Positions 1 through 11,979 of a DNA stretch of 64,000 bases are shown here, piece after piece (position 1 is the first letter of the stretch; every line of letters begins with the position of its first letter). The DNA is taken from contig OY987268.1 of the NCBI GenBank assembly GCA_963920665.1, forward strand, positions 23,500,501-23,564,500, read 5' to 3'. The notes under the pieces are model-generated. The model was not told the origin of the DNA, made no database searches, and saw only the letters and a list, made by a program, of their open reading frames with translations. This DNA is from Straminergon stramineum. Lineage: Eukaryota > Streptophyta > Bryopsida > Hypnales > Calliergonaceae. The position numbers and the translations under genes were made by a program.

Positions 1-869
1 GAGTAGGTTACAATCCATGCTAACTGTGAAGCTCATGAAAGGAGAACATTTCCCATCTGTTTTCCACTTGAATTTACCTGGATCCCATGAGAGTTGGTCT
101 ATCCTTTCGTAGAATAACAACACCCGGGTTTTCTTGGGCCCGCAGTGGATTGAGGTGACTTTGATTCTAAAGAAAGTTCCTATCAAGGAGTTGGGCCATC
201 TCTTTGATGAGTTGGCCTTGAATGCTTGTAATGTACTTGATGTTGGTAGGACCGTGTGACTTATAGGGACCTAGTCTGGGGGCCATTCAAGACCAAGAAT
301 CCCTATCCTTGCCGAGTCTTCCTATAGAATCTGAATGATAGCATAGGGTAGCTTGCTATTTTCGTTCGTGTACCAACCTATCCATTTGTCTTCCTCGGCC
401 CCTAGAAGGACATCTGGAAGAAAATCGCCCCATTTAGCTTGGAGCCCTAGCAAGACTATCTGCCATGCTCCGGCTTCGTTGTCCTTAAGGCCAAATTTCT
501 CCCCTGCTTCCCTTGCTGAAAAAAGGCAACCTTGGATTTAGGCATCCTTGATCTGGCACAAATCCTTGTGGTAAAGTTGGGATGCTCTTTTTTTGGAGAA
601 GCTTGGGCTTATGGTTGCAATGAAAGGGGACGACTATAAGGATTCAATACTCATTTCTTTAGGGAGTTTTGGAGGCACTTGCCGAACTCCCAGTTGGAGT
701 TTTCTCCACAAGGTGCCTGCTCTTGTCCGAACTGTGGAGCCCTTGTGGACTAGGAAACGGGGTAAAGTATAGAATTCCATACTTGGAGCCCACCCCCCTC
801 CTCCATATGGTTGGAAGTTACTTATATAGTGCTTAAGGATGATGTGTATGTTGGATGTCCCTGGCTCAC

Positions 870-1626
870 GGGTGATTGCAAGAAACAATTGTCCTATTTT
901 TGGTTCCCTTGCCCTTGGACATGTGGTTTTTTGGTCACAACTTTTGCATCGTAAGTCCGTTTGTCTTGAAATTTGGAATGAAGGTACACATAAAAGTTTC
1001 ACACATTTTGTATTTTTGGGGGGTTTTAAAAAGTTAATTTAATATTTTTAAAGTGTCCCCAATTGGGTGTCTACCTTGGACATTTTGGAGGTTTTTGAGC
1101 CAAAGTTGTACCCAAAAATGCAAACTGGAAGCCACAAATTAGAGAAGCTGGAGGTGTACTTGCATTCCAATGAGAGACGAAGAGTTTTTTGCAAAAAAAC
1201 TTTGTATGAGGTGTCTACATGGGGCCAAAGTGATTGTTGTTCATGCACATTTTTTTGGTAGGAAATTTTTTTTTTGAAGAAATTTTTGGTGAAATGTGAG
1301 AGTAGGTTTGTCTACAAAAATGCCTTTTTTAGGAGAATTTTTTAAATTTTTTTTGAATTACTAAAAATGAAAAGGTCCATAGACCCCTTTTCTGCTATTT
1401 TCAGCTACCAATGGCTTCTATAGTATTCCATAGTAGTCTAAAATATTACATAGTACTGTATAGTACTGAATCAATGGTTAAGAGCTACAGGCGTCTGAAA
1501 TTGACAGTTGAGATTTGTAGGCATAGTTTGACGTGTGAAATTGATAGTAGTATGTAGTACTACCAATCCTATGGCCAAAAATCGGGTTTTTGAGCCAAAA
1601 ATGTGAACTGTTTCTTGCAATCACCC
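870..1626. mobile_element. Non-autonomous TIR DNA element nested in the LINE (4-bp TCAC target duplication)
   Basis: The two ends are inverted copies of GGGTGATTGCAAGAAACA: left at 870-887, right at 1609-1626. Both are flanked by TCAC (866-869 and 1627-1630). Deleting the element plus one TCAC restores an uninterrupted LINE reading frame across the join (KACEPGTSNIH), which fixes the insertion boundaries independently of the repeats. The 757-bp body has no coding capacity that I can support. It is AT-rich and contains several short TAGTA/TACTA runs around 1420-1560. The superfamily is uncertain, because a 4-bp TCAC duplication does not match the common plant DNA transposon classes. Confidence 0.85.
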
Positions 1627-1630
1627 TCAC

Positions 1631-4000
1631 ACGCTTTGAGGACCCATTTTACCATCAGGGCACTGAGAGCATCTATGGGATTAATCACGTTTATTCCCCC
1701 TTTGTCTCTCACTTGGTAGCATTGAATTCACGCCACCTTGGTTTGTGCCCTATGAGAAGAGCCAAACCACATGTAATTCTGTATAGTTGACGTCACTTTC
1801 TTGATCCTTGCTTTTGTGCCTCTCCAGATTGAAGCAAAAAACTATGTGGAGGACAAAAGGACAATGTTGACAATGATGCCTTTGCTTGTAGAGTTAATTT
1901 TTGTTATACACCAATATTGGAGTTCCTTGAGAATTCGCTCCTGCAAGAAGAAATCCACTGAAAGTACTGACAAGTTCAACCCAAAGGGAGTCCCTAGTAG
2001 TTTTTTGATATTGTTTGCTTCTACCCATCCGACGTTGAGTAAATTGGTCCATAGTGGTCGTATTGGTTGCGCTTTGTGGCTCCAGTAGCCCCTAGATTTG
2101 TCCCAATTTAATATCAGCCCTAACGCCAAGCAAAAGTGCTCCAACAATCCAATTGTAGCCCTTACCAAACCTTCTTCTTCCAAAAGTGTCATCGAAGTGT
2201 CATCAACAAATTGGGCTATTACCTGCTGCGCCTCTCCCTCTAGAAGGGTGATGCCTTTCACCAACGCATTCGCCACTCCAAGTTTTATTGTTGAATTGAG
2301 GATTTTTGCTACTATTAAGAATAGGTAGGGTGCCAACAGGCAACCTTGCTTGACCCCTCGCTTGATGAGAAACATTGGAGATTGAGAACCATTGACCTTC
2401 ACTGAACCTTGGGCATCAAGGAGCAGCATTTCTGTCATGGACACGAATTCCGCTAGAATCCCAAAGGAGAGCATGGCCTTTGAAAGGAATGACCAGTCCA
2501 TAGTGTCGAAAGCTTTAGCATAATCAAGTTTTAAAAATATTAACAATTGTCTAGTGTGGTTTGCCCAAGCGATTGTCTCATGCATGAGAAGAATATTGTC
2601 TAGAATAAATTGAAGGGGTAAAAAGGCCGACTAGTCGGGGTTGATAATTTCTATGAGTACAAGCTGCAGTCGGCGTTGCAGTACCTTAGCGAATAGCTTA
2701 TAGGTGACATTTAGCAAAGTGATTGGCTGCCAATTGGATAGCTTGTTTTTTGCACCTCCTTTGTATAGAAGCGTGATTAATCCTTTGTTTACTCCCGGTG
2801 GTAGCCTTTTGCTTTCCACCGCTCCAGTAATCATCCAGAAATAGTCTACTTTGATTTCCTCCCAATACTTTCTGGAAAATTCCACCAAGATTCCATCCGG
2901 GCCTAGGGCTTTGCCCAATCCCAGTGTAGGCATAGCCAGATCAAGTTCTTCTGTAGAGATTGGCTTTCTTAAGGTGGATTTCATGGCACTGGTTAGCTTG
3001 TTCCAAGAGGTAGCCAAAATGAACTCTATGTCTTCCTCATGTTGCTTAGTTCGAGGCACCTTGTCATACAGTTGGCCGGAAAAGGAAGAACATAGCCTTT
3101 CCAAGCTCTGTTGGTCCATTTGTAAGACCCCTTGTTCATCTTCCAGCTCTGAAATTATTGAGGCTCGTAAATGACCTTTAGCTGCTTTAAAGAATTCTTT
3201 GGTGCATGAATCACCTACCTTTATCCATTTAACTCGACTCCTTATCCTTTGGCCTGAGATTGAGAGCTTCTTGAAGTTTGTAATTTGCATGGAGACCTCC
3301 CTAAGCTTTCTTGTATTCTGGGGTTGTAAGGGTCGTCTTGGAGGGAGCCTTGGAGTATTGATAGCTTCCTTCTGAGCACAACTTTTGTCTCTTTCCTTTC
3401 TTGCGCCTACTTGATGCAATATTGTCTGTAGAACTTCATCAAGCTCCTTAGTTTCCCACAGAAGTTGAGGAGAAGGTTTTGGCTCCAGATTCTTTTCATC
3501 ATCGCCATAACCTCTACGTCCTCCAATTGGAAGTTACTCATCTTGTAACTTGATCTCTTGGAAGGGGTAGGTTGGAGTTGAAGCGTAAAGAAAATGGGAA
3601 GATGATCCGAATGGCAACTATCCCCCCCTAATGGTATAAGTGTTGATCTGAGAGGAACCGGCCCCTCTCAATGAGGAAGAATAGCATCTATCCAAGCAAG
3701 CTAAAGATCGTTGTCCACCTATTCATCTATTATCCAATGAAAATTTTATCCTTGAGTTCATGGAAAAGTGATCAGTTACCTCAAGAGCATTTTTTAAAAA
3801 GGAGAAGATGCGGCTTTCCCCTATTGAAATGATACATCTGTTGAGGTTGGACTTATCCTCTTGTCGCTCAACAAAATTCCAGTCCCCACGAAGGACCCAT
3901 CTGCAATCTCTGTGTAGAGAGGAAAGAAGCGTTTCCCATAGGGTACACCTTTTCCTCACACTATTTGTTGCATATACTAACTAGACATTTAGGAGATAAA
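1631..4000 (-). pseudogene. LINE ORF2 remnant: endonuclease C-terminus plus reverse transcriptase
   Basis: The endonuclease remnant ends in an SDH-like segment, VTDHFSMNSRIKF, near 3760. It is followed by a linker and then by reverse transcriptase motifs in order: LGLGKALGPDGI (about 2895), LLYKGG and NWQPITLLNVTYKLFAKVL (about 2700-2770), FLKLDYAKAFDTMDW (about 2500-2540), GVKQGCLLAPYLF (about 2340), and AQFVDDTSM (about 2200), which carries the catalytic Asp pair. LNWDKS (about 2100) follows. A thumb-like region with WFGSSHRAQ and DKGGINVINPIDALSALM continues to 1631. The stop after NPD (about 2632) falls within a conserved block, as do those after SST (1842) and KVA (about 1730). The frame is otherwise open, so decay is by point mutation. 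Transcription would run leftward, away from the PIG-B gene. Confidence 0.88.
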
Positions 4001-4597
4001 CCCTAAACACTCCAACGTCCATTTTCTAGACAATGAATAGATTGAAATTGGAGTTTCATCCTCCTAACTACTTGGATGATAGTTATTCTAATTTGTGGAG
4101 GTAGGTTATCAAGTTGTTATCCTATCTAATGGTTGGATTTGGTGTTACTAGATTACATATTTTTCTAAAAGTACAAATGTGCAAGTATGTCAAGTGGTCA
4201 AATTGCATTGACTTTAGTTCAAAACTAGTTTTGCCAAAATGAGGTCATAGATTTGAAGAACACAAAAATTTCAAAAAATCACCATGTGAAGAAAATTTCA
4301 TTTCAAATCCATTCCAACAAGTTTTACTCAAAATATGATAATATTTTGCTTGTAATCGAATTTTGAAGAAATTTTGGAATTTCTCTTTCAAAATTTATAA
4401 AAAAAGATTGGTGTTAGAATTGGTGAATCTAACTATATAAAGGAAATCTACAAATCATAATCTACAAATCATAATCTACAACTTTCATTGGTATATCAAT
4501 TCCAAAAAATGCTTCCAAATAGCACTTTATAATGATTTTTCTCAAATCGTCAATTCTGGAGATGAATCTGGACGTTACGTTACGTTACGTTTAGGGG
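4001..4597. mobile_element. TTAA-type MITE, subfamily 2, copy 1
   Basis: The left end begins CCCTAAACACTCC at 4001. The right end is TTTAGGGG ending at 4597, followed by TTAA (4598-4601); the left target is degraded (ATAA). The body is about 85-90% identical by eye to 17290-17863 across its length, including the shared stretch around 4160-4240. The right end carries a local expansion of the pentamer ACGTT (4571-4591) that is absent from the other copy. No coding capacity. It separates the LINE from the PIG-B promoter. Confidence 0.75.
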
Positions 4598-4601
4598 TTA
4601 A

Positions 4602-4885
4602 GGGTTAAAGATTCAAGAATTCCTTTGGATGAATGATTCCGTGAAGGACGGACGCTTATTAATGTGGGCGCTGTGTTCTTCCGATATGGTCTCCCGATTT
4701 GCAGTGAGTGCGAGGCTATAGTTAGGGTTCGCAGTATGCGTTGCGAAGGATCGATTTCGTCATAAAATTTCCTACATCTTGCGTTTCTTTCCTTTCTCAC
4801 AACATTGAATTGCCTTGCTTCCGAAAATTTTGACTTCATTCTCCTTCTTCTCAGAAGATCTGCTTCAATGCCACAGTAAAGCCTC
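4602..4885 (+). promoter_or_regulatory. PIG-B promoter and 5' leader region
   Basis: A 284-bp gap lies between the MITE right target site and the PIG-B start codon. It is less AT-rich than the flanking repeat. I see no clear TATA box. The MITE ends immediately upstream, so it may supply the distal boundary of the promoter. Confidence 0.3.
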
Positions 4886-7800
4886 ATGGACGCCAATTAC
4901 CGTCAGCTGAAGCGGCGGACGGTCCCGTTTCAAGGGTTGAACCGAAGACCAAAGCCAGTATCAAGAGATTCGCAGAAATTAGAAACCTCCCGATCCGCAG
5001 CAAACGCAGCAAACGCAGCAAACACAACAAGCAGCACATTGCCACCGATCCAAACGGACGATGAGACTTGGACCGAAACATCTGTTTGGCGAGTTTGCTT
5101 GGCTGCGCGCTTACTCAATTCCCTCTTGGTTCAAACCTATTTCAATCCCGATGAGCATTGGCAGGCACTGGAAGTCGCTCACCACACTGTATTCGGGTGA
5201 GTGTTGATTCTATGACAAATTTGTGGCGCTTTGGGACTCATATGGTGTAATGTATAATCCTATGGACTCTGAATGTGTTTCCTAGAGCTCAATGTGTGTT
5301 GGAGACGTATTAGACAGCTAGGTTACGGGAAAGGAATATTTTCATACTGCGGTTATTAAGTTCAGAGCTCTATTTGGACGTGTTTTCAACGTTTTTCAAT
5401 TTTTTGATGTGTGTTTACAGCTTAAGAACAGAGTCTTTGAAAATCGAAAATATTGCAGTGTATGGCAATTGAAAAATTGGGAGAACGAGAATAGTCCATT
5501 TTTTAAGTATCACAGGCTAGACTCGGATGTAGAGGTAAGATTGGTATTCGTCAATGTAGCACCACACTCGTGTTTTTACAGAGTGTACTTTACCATCTAG
5601 AGGCCGGCCCTGCAAACGTAGTCGTCATCGGACTCTCCGAATTTCGGATTTGTGAGGTATAAGCTTCCCTGAATCCTGCCAATTCACGGGATGATTAATA
5701 GCCGGTGAGGTTGGAGTAATAATTAGAAAATTCTTTTTGAATCGTCATTGCCGGTTGAGTTTGGAATTGTAAGCTGGTTTACATTTTTGTACTCTAGGTA
5801 TGGGCACCTGACATGGGAGTGGCAACGAGGACTTCGAAGTTATGTGCATCCGTTAGTATTTGCAGCTGTTTACAAGATTTTGGCTGTGCTTCACCTCGAC
5901 AATACCTGGTTCATGGTTCTCTCTATTTCTTCCTTTTTAATGTGGCTCATTTTGTGTGAACTTGCAGGCTCCTTGGTCTTTAAATTGATGAAGATGCTTA
6001 GGAGCTTCCTCCATTCATTCTCTGTCTTTTCAGTGTGCAAAACGAGATGTTTAGGACTGCATTATTTTAGGTTTTGAAACTGGTACACCTAGACTTTATT
6101 TACCGATGCCTATCGTTTGTACTGGTATCGCGTTTGAAGGTACGTAGTGCCCAGGCTGCTATTTGTCTAAATAACATAGACGATTATGTCTGTATTTGAA
6201 ACATTTCTCTCGTGGTTTGTCAACGGCACCTGCCTTATGGAGGCCTGCTTGTGTTTTGCTGCAGAGGAAAGGCCCCCGGATATTTCAATCGGTTATTGCA
6301 GCAGTTGGGGATCTTTACTTGTATAAACTTTCACATCGCCTCTTTGGTGAACGGGCTGCTCAGTGGACTGTATCCTCTGTTACAGGTTTAGAGTTTAGCT
6401 TTTGACAAAAAATTTGTCTCATTCATGCAATTTTTCTGTCTCAAATCGGTGTTTGAAAGGTAGCCTAGTCACGATTGTTACCTTGACCTCGATATGAATT
6501 TTCAGCTCTTTTGCCAGCTATCGAATTGGTTCAATTTCTTCTGCATGCCCCGCACATTTGCAAACTGCATGGAGACGGTGCTTACAACAATTGCACTTTA
6601 CCATTGGTGGCCAATCTCCAAAGCAAAGCCGCGAGTAGGGCTTTTAACTTCACGGCAGGTGGGAATTATATCAGCTGGTTTGGCTTGTGTAATGCGGCCT
6701 ACAAGTGCTATAACCTGGCTTTATGTTGGAATGGCGCACTGGCGAGAGACGAGTAACAAATGCCAGTATATTTTTGAAGACGTTTTGCCAATTGGGTAAT
6801 AGTAAGCATATTCACTTATCTAATGCTTTGTCTTCTTCCATATGACCTCTTTGGAAACGAATATCTCTTGTAAGCAAAATGCTCAGCTAAAATGGTCTCA
6901 ACCTTTCAAGTGGCAGTCGCTTGCTGTACTTCTGAAAATACAATACTTGGTGCAACCTTCATGATTGTTGCTGCGATTCTAGAATCCAGTTATCAAGAGA
7001 CTAATAGATTTTATCTCATAATAATTGGTTATGGTGAATTTGCAGAGTCTTTTGCCTTGGGTTGATGAGTGTTGTGGACCGGATTATGTATGGCAAATGG
7101 ACGTTTGTGATCATCAACTTTTTTAAATTCAACTTTCTGTCTGCGGGAGGATCTTTCTATGGATCTCATCCATGGCATTGGTATTTTTCACAAGGATTGC
7201 CAGTCATGGCCTTCTCATATCTTCCTCTCTCATTAGCGGGCATGCGGTGGTCTCAGCAGCGACAGCTGTCTGGCTTGATTGCTTGGGTGTTGACTATTTA
7301 CAGCACTTTGGGTCACAAAGAGTTCAGGTATGGTTTCTTTTCGGTCCTTACAGAAAGTAGTTATAGAGAAACTAGTTGACCACAGTAATAGAATAGTTTT
7401 TACTGCTCACGTGACAACGAGTGAAGCCTTTAACGCAAGATTGCTGCGAATGAACTAGATTTGAAAGACTCAAGCTCCTTACATCGTCTATGGGCAGGTT
7501 CATTCTGCCAATTCTACCACTCATGATGATGTTTGCTGGCTATGCGATTGCTGTTCTGGAGCAGAAGTGGGCTTGGGAAGGTGATTCAGCTGCTGATGCT
7601 TCTAGTGGATTTTATAGGTTGTTCTTTTGTTTTAATATTGGGAACTCTCATGCCAAATCACATACGTGCGTAGTCTTTATATTTCTGGATAGATCTCCTT
7701 AAATTCTGAAATACTTATCTTAGGGCAAATTCTTTCTGTTTTGTGTTTTTCTCCGGCTATCTGTATGTACAGTAGCGTTGATTGCTGAGAAGGTAGTCAC

Positions 7801-9513
7801 CGTCTTCTTCCGCAGGAGTTTCAACTAACTTGGAATCTATATTTTAACATAGTTTTGTCAATGCCTGATGCCGTGTATTGCTTCTGTTTATCTGAAGGAT
7901 TTCAGGTTTACTATCCTGTTAATGATCATTGCTTGACGGTTGTCATCTGGAGAATTGTAGGTTAGGCTTGCTAGCACGTATGAATTGATTTTTTATTGGT
8001 ACTTATGGCATCAAGTTCTGCCCCAACAGTTTCAGGGTACATCCCACATCCTGGATACAACCCATATAAACTGCTCCCAGAAGATCCGGATCGAGGAACG
8101 GCTGGACAACTAGGATTTTGGGCTAGAATGACAACTGCATTGAAGTACCGGAAAGGAGCTTCAGTTGGTGCACAGAAAGAAAAGAAACTTTGGGCCATAT
8201 TTATGTTTTTACTTATGACGAATTTACCAGCAGCTTTATATACTTCTCTTGTCCATCAGGTATATCCTTGTTCACTCGATGTTTGTGCTGTTCTGCTTGT
8301 TATACCGCATGTTCAGTTGGTGTTTCTGACTCCGCAATTTACCAACTTCTGCCTGTTATTGAAATGGTACACAGAGAGGAAGCGAAGAAGTGATGGCGTA
8401 TTTGGCTAGCGAAGCACAAGCAGGACGGGTTGAACGTGTGCTGTTTTTAATGCCATGCCATGCAACTCCTTATTATTCTTCACTGCACAAGAATATTCCG
8501 ATGCGTTTCTTGGACTGCTCTCCAAGGTACATGGTTGATTCCGTTTCTCTGTATCTCTTCGTCAGCAGCCTACTTTTAAGTACATGCTGACAAAGTACAG
8601 GTACATCGTTGACATTTTTAGGGAACTTGATGTACACTGATTTATCAAGGTTTCCATTTATCAAGGTTCTAGGCACTGGCCTGGCAAGAACTGATGTACA
8701 GACAAGGACTTTACTAAACTGTATTAGCCCCTGTTCTTTGTGGAGTGTTTGATCTCTGTTGCAGCATAGAGACTCGGTCAACATTTTATCTTCCAGTAAA
8801 GTTGTAGTGCACTTTTCTTTTGATCTTGTGTGCAGTGACGAGCCTGGTTATGTGGACGAGGCAGATCGATTCATGGAACATCCTGTCAGTTTCTTGTACT
8901 CCATGTTCAACGGCCGAAATGCAGAGGAGCTTCCCAGCCATATAGTGCTCTTTGATTCAATGGAGAAGCGTGTGAGCATGTTCTTGCAGATGGAGAACTA
9001 TGTGCTGGTATGTCCAACTCGCAATCCCGGATGGCTGACGCTTAAAATCAGTCCCGGTTAGCTCAATTGTGTATTTCCTGCGCTATGAACTTGATTAGCT
9101 GATTTGCCTTTCCGGTTAGTGATGGAAATTCTCCATCTTATTGACTCTTTATGTTACGTCTAAGCCAGTGGTGGATCTTGAATGAATTGTGTACAAAGAT
9201 TCTTCTATATTCACTCAAATCGGTTGACTCCCTCAGGTAAGGATGAATTGAGTTGCATCTGCCTGTTTTATTTTGAGTACATCAGATGCTTACATGTGAG
9301 GGACCTAGATGTCGGAAATTTACGTGGCATGTGTGTTGATGTTGATGAGTTGAATGGTTTCGCATTTACGGGTCGCATTTACGGCTAATAGGTGTTTCTT
9401 TGATGCAGGACAAGAAGATTTTCCATTCCCACTTTGCTGTTGATCGTGAACTCCAGGGTCATGTGCTCGTTTACACACGATCTTCCAAATCGTCTTCGTG
9501 GTTTCCCTTGTGA
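4886..9513 (+). CDS. PIGB: GPI mannosyltransferase 3 (PIG-B / GPI10 / APTG1 type, GT22)
   Basis: Endoplasmic-reticulum multi-pass enzyme that adds the third, alpha-1,2-linked mannose to the GPI anchor precursor from dolichol-phosphate-mannose. Proposed exons: 4886-5196, 5798-5915, 6265-6369, 6506-6795, 7046-7327, 7498-7580, 8030-8259, 8375-8526, 8836-9007, 9409-9513. All have GT-AG borders and compatible phases, giving 615 codons plus stop, a little longer than usual for the family. Diagnostic blocks: the GT22 luminal motif [11 protein letters not shown] (residues 86-96), [78 protein letters not shown] and [12 protein letters not shown]. The N-terminal about 60 residues are low-complexity, with a tripled AAN unit. 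The exon 6 donor is uncertain: 7581, or a later GT about 20 bases on; both keep frame. Intact and probably expressed. Confidence 0.95.
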
Positions 9514-10225
9514 TGCAGAGTAGCAACAATGTGTAGACATCAATCCTAATTACTTTACTCAATCACAGTTACCTGGTATTGTAATATCGCAGTCACTCAC
9601 GCTCACAACTCACAATCTCAATTTTATTACGTGTGGAGCTTTTCTTCTGATGTTCCCATTGCATAGTACAAGGTTTATTGATCACCAAATTTAATTTGGC
9701 CTTTTTAGTATTTTATTGTAGCACAAATCAGTAGTTTGCTCAAGGTTGTCATTTTGAATCAACTATTTGAAGAATTTTGTTTTTGCTCATTTGCAACTAT
9801 CCGTTGTTCTTCTCAACAGTATACATGGATATCATGCTTATGTGAGTTGGAATCCTCATTTTTCTATCAACAAGAACTAACTTATAAAGGATTATCTTTG
9901 GAAGAACACCAAGGACAATGAGTGTCCAATGGACGACTTTCTCTATTTCTGTAGAAATATGGTCTACACCTAATGGTTCAAAAAAATTTAGTTGAAAATT
10001 TAATTATTTTTGAATCATTTTTCAATTTTCTGAAGGCCGCTTCCTTCCAAGGTTAACCCTTGAGCACTCAGAGTGTTTTTACTGAAATCCAGACAGTTTT
10101 GAATTCATTTTAATCAAATTGTCACCCGAAATTATATCCACATAAATTGATCATACTGATTGTAGTGGAGACAGGCTTAGAGTTGTGGGAAAAGAAGTAA
10201 AACGAAGTGGAAAAAAATAGATTTG
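9514..10225. other. PIG-B 3' flank, no gene seen
   Basis: AT-rich 3' flank, probably holding the PIG-B 3' UTR. There are several AATAAA-like stretches but no convincing single poly(A) signal. Nothing else recognised. Confidence 0.4.
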
Positions 10226-10227
10226 TA

Positions 10228-11107
10228 CAATGGGGTCTAATTCATTTACAAACTGCCTATTATGCCATGCACAGAAATTCTCGCATAATATAGAATGGAA
10301 TTGTCATTTTTCAACTTGTATAATTAACATTCAATTCTAATTCAATCACAATTAAGTACATCAAATTTCAGTTTCAAAAAAACAAAGTTCCATTTTGGTG
10401 AATTTTTTCATTTCATTTTTATGGTTTTGTATGATAATTCCTTTGATAAACATTGATAATGATTTTTTTTAATTCAATTGGGGAGTTATGTAGGAAACAT
10501 CCGTATATACACACATCTTTCTTTCAACAAACATCTCCAAAAACATTTCACAATTCTCTTTGTAGAGATTTCAATGCTAGGGTAACAATGTCCAAATTTT
10601 AGAAAATAAATATCTCTTTGTTGTAATTAGATTTTGGCAAGGTCATTGTACCATCATGCTCAAATGTACAAAATTAGGTACAATGTGAGAATCAAATAGC
10701 AAAATCTAGTCAAAATATAGAGATATCTATTTCACAAAGTTTGGTCATACAACACCTCACATTGAACTCTTCCTAGGAGGAGTTGTGAAACTTTTTTGGA
10801 GATGCTTGTTGGAGGAAAGATGTGCTCATGGATGTTTCCTACATACCTCTACAATTGAATTAAGAAAATTCATCACCAATTGTTTTCAATAAAATATTAT
10901 GTAAAACCATGAAAATTGACTTAAAAAATTCACCAAAAATGAAATTTTACTTTTCTGAAACTGAAATTTGGTATGCTTCATTGGGATTGCATAAGAATTG
11001 AGTGTTAATTATGCAAGACAAAAAGATTCCAATTCTTTTTCTGTGTTATGCAAAAAAAATTGAATGGCACAATAGGCAGTTTGTAAATCAATTAGTACAC
11101 CCCACTG
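10228..11107. mobile_element. 880-bp near-palindromic fold-back, Tc1/mariner-like ends
   Basis: Two arms of about 430 bp face each other around a centre near 10665. The outer ends are CAATGGGGTC (10228) and, inverted, CAGTGGGGTG (ending 11107). Each is bordered by TA (10226-10227 and 11108-11109), the target used by Tc1/mariner elements. Matching blocks include ATTTACAAACTGCC, AAATTTCAGTTTC and ATGTAGGAAACATCC on both arms. Arm identity looks about 75-80% by eye. There is no ORF; the element would need a transposase supplied in trans. Confidence 0.82.
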
Positions 11108-11109
11108 TA

Positions 11110-11979
11110 CAGTACATCTCAAGAACTGTGCTTACATGAATCACTTTACAGTAGTTTGCTTGTCAAAGAAGATCATTTGACATTTATCCTTCTTCCGAGT
11201 TGAAGAAAAATTGAGCAGCTTGATTTGCATGCAGAGTCAGAGCAGCTAGATACAAGTAAAATTGTCTAGTCCTAATCAGTTTTGATTCAATACGTGGATC
11301 TACATCACCTAAATATCAAATCATGAATTGTTTCTGAGTAATCTTCTGATAAAACATTGAATTCTGTCTGCATACAATACTACCAGCCAATGCAAATAAT
11401 GCGTTGCTCAAAAATTCTCTTTAAATTCCAAACCTTAACTTCCAAATGAAGAGTTACATCACCTAAACTTTGAATCATGAATTCGTTTCAGGTCATACAG
11501 TACTGTAACTTCGAATCCTACATGCAAAGGAGCCCTTTTCAAATCCCCGATTGCTAATTGCTAACAAGAATCTATAAAAATCCAAACTAAACGCAAAGTG
11601 TGTCGGTGTAAGATCTTTCCACCTCCACAACATTATTCAACATGAGCACTAAAACCCTTCAAATATGTGCCTAATATCTCACTCCAATCCAATCTCAACC
11701 ATAAGCATACGACACTCATGGTGAAGAAAGAAGTGGAAAGTGCCATGTACACTCCCTCCAACATCCAACACCCCCAAGATTAAAGTCATGTTGGGGTGCA
11801 CATATGGGGACCTGAGAATTTCTCGGGGGAAGGAATATGTGAATTCTTTCAATAGGGTCTGCCTCCCAGTGGAGGCATCGAAGGATGGAATTTGCCATCC
11901 AGGTCTATGAGGCTGAGATAGTTGAGCCATTCCCAACAGACGCTTAGTTCATGCTGGAGTTAACCTTCTTCTTCTTCTG
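11110..11979. other. GH17 3' flank, no gene seen
   Basis: AT-rich sequence between the fold-back and the GH17 stop codon. An open minus-strand stretch at 11679-11936 has no recognisable domain and is more likely 3' UTR or chance. Confidence 0.4.

Larger units (their letters stand above)
1..4000 (-). mobile_element. Decayed L1-type LINE retrotransposon, 5'-truncated and cut by the window edge
   Basis: One minus-strand reading frame can be followed from about 4000 down to 1. It carries an APE-type endonuclease end (VLRGDWNFVE near 3870), a reverse transcriptase (3419 to about 1640) and a long C-terminal region (below 1000). In-frame stops interrupt it, but I found no frameshift. About eleven stops are visible, near 3980, 3723, 3620, 3536, 2632, 1842, 1730, 634, 540, 325 and 267. 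A 757-bp DNA element (870-1626) lies inside it; removing that element plus one TCAC target copy rejoins the frame. The 5' boundary coincides with a TTAA-type MITE starting at 4001, and no LINE sequence is recognisable beyond that MITE. The element is inactive. The family assignment (plant L1-like) rests on domain order and motifs, not on a search. Confidence 0.9.

Noticed and set aside
11679..11936. 85-residue minus-strand ORF downstream of GH17
   Set aside because: Not similar to a CBM43 domain and not joined by splice signals to GH17.
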